Assembly: GCA_001821015.1 (NCBI GenBank)
Contig: MHRQ01000020.1
Location: forward strand, 6,434-20,247
Direction: 5' to 3'
Source: Candidatus Taylorbacteria bacterium RIFCSPHIGHO2_02_FULL_46_13
GTDB taxonomy: Bacteria > Patescibacteriota > Minisyncoccia > Phycocordibacterales > DSPV01
Length of the DNA: 13,814 bases
Shown: one piece after another, positions 11,979 through 13,814 of the stretch
How the letters are laid out: every line of letters starts with the position of its first letter
Position numbering within the stretch: the stretch's first letter is position 1
Translations under genes and position numbers: made by a program
Notes under the pieces: model-generated
The model's input: the letters and a program-made list of their open reading frames with translations, nothing else
What the model was told of the DNA's origin: nothing
Databases searched by the model: none

Positions 11979-12652
11979 GTTTTTACGTCGTGGGGACGCC
12001 TATCGGGAACCTTGAGGATATAACGATGCGCGCTATCGCGGTGCTTTCGTCAGTGGATTTAGTTTTGTGTGAGGATACCCGTGTGACCTCGCGGCTTTTG
12101 GAGCGTTACCACATACAGACGCCGATGTTGAGCTATCATACTCATAGCGGAGCAAGTAAGGTAACTGCGATTTTGAAATTACTTGAGGCAGGCAAGAGCG
12201 TTGCGCTTGTCTCTGATGCAGGAACTCCCGGCATTTCGGATCCTGGGTCAGTGCTTGTTGCGGCCGTGCGTGAGAAATTTCCGCTACTTCCCATCATCGC
12301 GATTCCGGGTCCGAGCGCCGTCGCCGCGGCGCTTTCCATTTCAGGCCTGCCGTCGTCAGATTTTTTATTTCTCGGATTCTTACCGCACAAGAAGGGGAGA
12401 GAAACGCTGTTTAAAGAAATCCTTGCGTCTAAGAGGACCACTGTTTTCTATGAATCGCCCCATAGAATTTTAAAAACACTGGAGAAGCTCAACACACTTC
12501 TTTCTCCCAAGCGACACGTTATGGTTGCCCGCGAGCTAACCAAGGTTTACGAGAGTATTGTCGCCGGTTCTGCACCTGAAGTCTTAACACACTTTAAAGA
12601 GCATGCTGATCAGGTCAGGGGAGAATTTGTGGTGATGGTTGGACCAGACTAA
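11975..12652 (+). CDS. rsmI: 16S rRNA (cytidine1402-2'-O)-methyltransferase
   Basis: The 225-residue enzyme belongs to the tetrapyrrole-methylase-like SAM family. Visible motifs are VGTPIGNLEDIT at residues 6-17, LCEDTRVTSRLL, SDAGTPGISDPG, IPGPSAVAAALSISGLP, FLGFLPHKKGRE and FYESPHRI, all diagnostic of RsmI. It is somewhat shorter than the E. coli enzyme (about 286 residues). Start and stop overlap murC by 4 nt, implying coupled translation. Its target C1402 lies five bases beyond the intron 2 insertion site in this organism's 16S rRNA, so methylation presumably needs splicing first; that is inference. Confidence 0.95.
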   Translation: MSFYVVGTPIGNLEDITMRAIAVLSSVDLVLCEDTRVTSRLLERYHIQTPMLSYHTHSGASKVTAILKLLEAGKSVALVSDAGTPGISDPGSVLVAAVREKFPLLPIIAIPGPSAVAAALSISGLPSSDFLFLGFLPHKKGRETLFKEILASKRTTVFYESPHRILKTLEKLNTLLSPKRHVMVARELTKVYESIVAGSAPEVLTHFKEHADQVRGEFVVMVGPD

Positions 12653-12666
12653 TGCTAATAGAGCCG

Positions 12667-12698
12667 ACTTGTGCTACTATCCTTCACTAGATTGGAGG
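12667..12698 (+). promoter_or_regulatory. Extended -10 promoter and strong Shine-Dalgarno
   Basis: TGCTACTAT (12672-12680) is an extended -10 form; no -35 box is evident. GGAGG (12694-12698) lies 7 nt before the ATG at 12706, the best ribosome-binding site in the window. Confidence 0.5.
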
Positions 12699-12705
12699 AA
12701 ACTGT

Positions 12706-13014
12706 ATGCAGTACGAACTCAAATGCCTTTACAAAGAGCGCAAGTGGCGCGAGGCGATTGAATTCGTTTTGCGCATGAAATTAGGACCGAAGTCTACCAA
12801 GATTGAAGACCTCGTGGCTATTGGCGGTGGGATTATCCAGAACGTGCCCGAAGGCAAGCAGCGTGACATTTTTCTGGTTCTCATCATCGAAGCTTTTCTG
12901 CGCCTTGATGATATAGCTCAGCTCAAAGTCTACCTGCTTGCGCTCGATTCTGACCAAGAACGCGAGAAATACGCCGATATCATTAAAGAATCTTTGTTGA
13001 TCCGTCAGTGGTAG
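12706..13014 (+). CDS. Unknown 102-residue helical protein
   Basis: The protein starts MQYELKCLYKERKWREAIEF and reads as a series of amphipathic helices (about residues 8-25, 35-48, 52-70, 72-98). The pattern resembles a TPR-like or other alpha-solenoid fragment, but no repeat is clear enough to name. It has no signal or membrane segment. The GGAGG site fixes the start. A terminator-like hairpin follows. Confidence 0.8.
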   Translation: MQYELKCLYKERKWREAIEFVLRMKLGPKSTKIEDLVAIGGGIIQNVPEGKQRDIFLVLIIEAFLRLDDIAQLKVYLLALDSDQEREKYADIIKESLLIRQW

Positions 13015-13036
13015 CTTGTCTATCACGCGCCATAAT

Positions 13037-13065
13037 CCCCGTGCCGTAGTGCTCGGGGGTTTTTC
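13037..13065 (+). terminator. Rho-independent terminator
   Basis: CCCCG and CGGGG flank a 12-nt partly paired loop and are followed by GTTTTTC. Confidence 0.65.
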
Positions 13066-13072
13066 TTGATAG

Positions 13073-13080
13073 TATATATA
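13073..13080 (+). promoter_or_regulatory. -10 region giving a leaderless mRNA
   Basis: TATATATA ends 5 nt before the ATG at 13086, so transcription would start at about the start codon, as for murC. No good -35 box is visible. Confidence 0.45.
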
Positions 13081-13085
13081 CTGTC

Positions 13086-13253
13086 ATGTTTAAACGTCAT
13101 ACCCAGTTGGCACTCGGCTTATGGCTCATTGTTCTGAGCTTTTCCGGTATACCAGCATTGTGGAAGATCCGTTTATATATCGCAACGGGTATCTTTTTAG
13201 TGGTTCTATATTTGTATCACTTGGGCCGCGAGGTGATTTTGAGGCTTGCCTAA
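13086..13253 (+). CDS. Small two-helix membrane protein
   Basis: The 55-residue protein starts MFKRHTQLALGLW. It has two hydrophobic helices at about residues 8-25 and 30-46, basic residues at the N-terminus and between the helices, and the tail HLGREVILRLA. I do not recognise the family. It stands 86 nt before the DUF4015 gene in the same direction and may be co-transcribed. The gap 13254-13339 holds a GGTGG/CCACC hairpin and nothing else I can name. Confidence 0.7.
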   Translation: MFKRHTQLALGLWLIVLSFSGIPALWKIRLYIATGIFLVVLYLYHLGREVILRLA

Positions 13254-13339
13254 GAGCAATCAGAGAATGCCGACACATTCACCGAGAGCGGTGGAGGGCA
13301 CCCACCACCATCCTCGAAGGCAGATACCAAAGTTTTGTC

Positions 13340-13814
13340 ATGAGTAGGAAAAAGCGCACCCTTGAGTCTCTCTTTTTGCTCTCTACGCTTCTGATTGTGG
13401 TTATTGCCGTGGTCTTTTATGTGGTAGTGCCGCCGTTTACCTCTATTGAGTACACAACCATAGTCTCTGCTGAAGCAACCGCGCCCAAGATTATTCCTCC
13501 AGTCGTTCATATTACAACCCCGGTTCCCGTAAAAGCGATTTACATGTCACAGTGTCTCGCTTCTGATCGGTCACTGCGTGCAAAGCTTGTGGATCTTGTG
13601 AATCATACGGAACTGAACACGCTTGTTATTGATATCAAAGACTATGGAGGTAAGATTTCTTTTCCGACCGATAACCCTATGTTAAAAGAGCGTGTCTCTA
13701 CCACATGTTTTGCTTCTGATATGATGGAATTCATTGATGCGGTTCATCGCGACGGTATTTATGTTGTGGGGCGTGTTACGGTGTTTCAAGATTCAGTGAT
13801 GGCAAAAGAACATC
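13340..13814 (+). CDS. Membrane-anchored DUF4015 (putative glycosyl hydrolase) protein, N-terminal part
   Basis: The first 158 residues are in the window and the gene runs off the end. A basic start MSRKKR is followed by a hydrophobic helix (about residues 11-32) that looks like an uncleaved anchor or signal, then a short linker rich in Pro and Thr. The block VKAIYMSQCLASDRSLRAKL, LNTLVIDIKDYGGKISFPTD and HRDGIYVVGRVTVFQD matches the start of the TIM-barrel-like DUF4015 family (putative glycosyl hydrolases). It probably acts outside the membrane, possibly on cell-wall or surface polysaccharide, which would fit the nearby mur genes. Substrate is unknown. Confidence 0.85.
   Translation, partial: MSRKKRTLESLFLLSTLLIVVIAVVFYVVVPPFTSIEYTTIVSAEATAPKIIPPVVHITTPVPVKAIYMSQCLASDRSLRAKLVDLVNHTELNTLVIDIKDYGGKISFPTDNPMLKERVSTTCFASDMMEFIDAVHRDGIYVVGRVTVFQDSVMAKEH

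Noticed and set aside
13254..13339. Possible small RNA or tRNA-like element before the DUF4015 gene
   Set aside because: Only one GGTGG/CCACC hairpin is present; no cloverleaf or known RNA motif could be built.
1..13814. CRISPR array
   Set aside because: No regularly spaced direct repeats were seen; the repeated elements found are inverted repeats and hairpins.

Overview
The window looks like a chromosomal segment of a Candidate Phyla Radiation (Patescibacteria) bacterium, most likely Parcubacteria-like. The evidence is a divergent 16S rRNA gene broken by several ORF-bearing introns, a 16S gene with its own terminator and no 23S gene behind it, an A where nearly all bacteria have U at about E. 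coli position 921, tightly packed genes with 4-base overlaps, and many tiny membrane proteins. UGA is read as a stop here, which argues against the SR1/Gracilibacteria code. The lineage call is inference; no tree could be built.

Bases 1-3966 hold the 3' half of one 16S rRNA gene (from about E. coli position 795) in four exons. Three introns interrupt it after about positions 1061/1062, 1397 and 1498. Introns 1 and 3 are group I introns of one type: shared core motifs, a near-identical P7 3' strand, and a LAGLIDADG homing-endonuclease ORF threaded through an extended P6 stem. Intron 2 is larger (about 1.43 kb) and fits no class I can name. It carries a single-motif LAGLIDADG gene and, on the opposite strand, a complete small transcription unit (promoter, 67-residue two-helix membrane protein, rho-independent terminator) bounded by a perfect 17-nt inverted repeat. 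At the 16S 3' end the expected GGAUCACCUCCU is split: GGAUCA is followed by a 78-nt structured insert, and only then comes CCUCCU. A terminator near 4060 closes the rRNA unit.

Bases 4069-5112 hold a small single-helix membrane protein, tRNA-Ile(GAU), a 94-residue unknown protein, a perfect 17-bp palindrome and tRNA-Leu(CAG). Bases 5113-6822 are a pyrimidine operon: a leader with an attenuator-like hairpin, pyrF, and a 4-base-overlapping phosphoribosyltransferase in the pyrE position. Bases 6861-8491 hold one large protein with a faint MYG1-like N-terminus, with its own promoter and terminator.

Bases 8492-8802 hold no complete gene. They contain a 14-nt inverted repeat with competing foldings, a truncated and diverged copy of the murD start, and a run of hairpins. 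Bases 8803-12652 form a peptidoglycan/ribosome cluster: murD, a frameshifted Nudix hydrolase gene, murC and rsmI. RsmI methylates C1402 of 16S rRNA, five bases from the intron 2 insertion point. Bases 12653-13814 hold a 102-residue unknown protein with a strong Shine-Dalgarno, a 55-residue membrane protein from a probably leaderless mRNA, and the start of a membrane-anchored DUF4015 (putative glycosyl hydrolase) protein that runs off the window.
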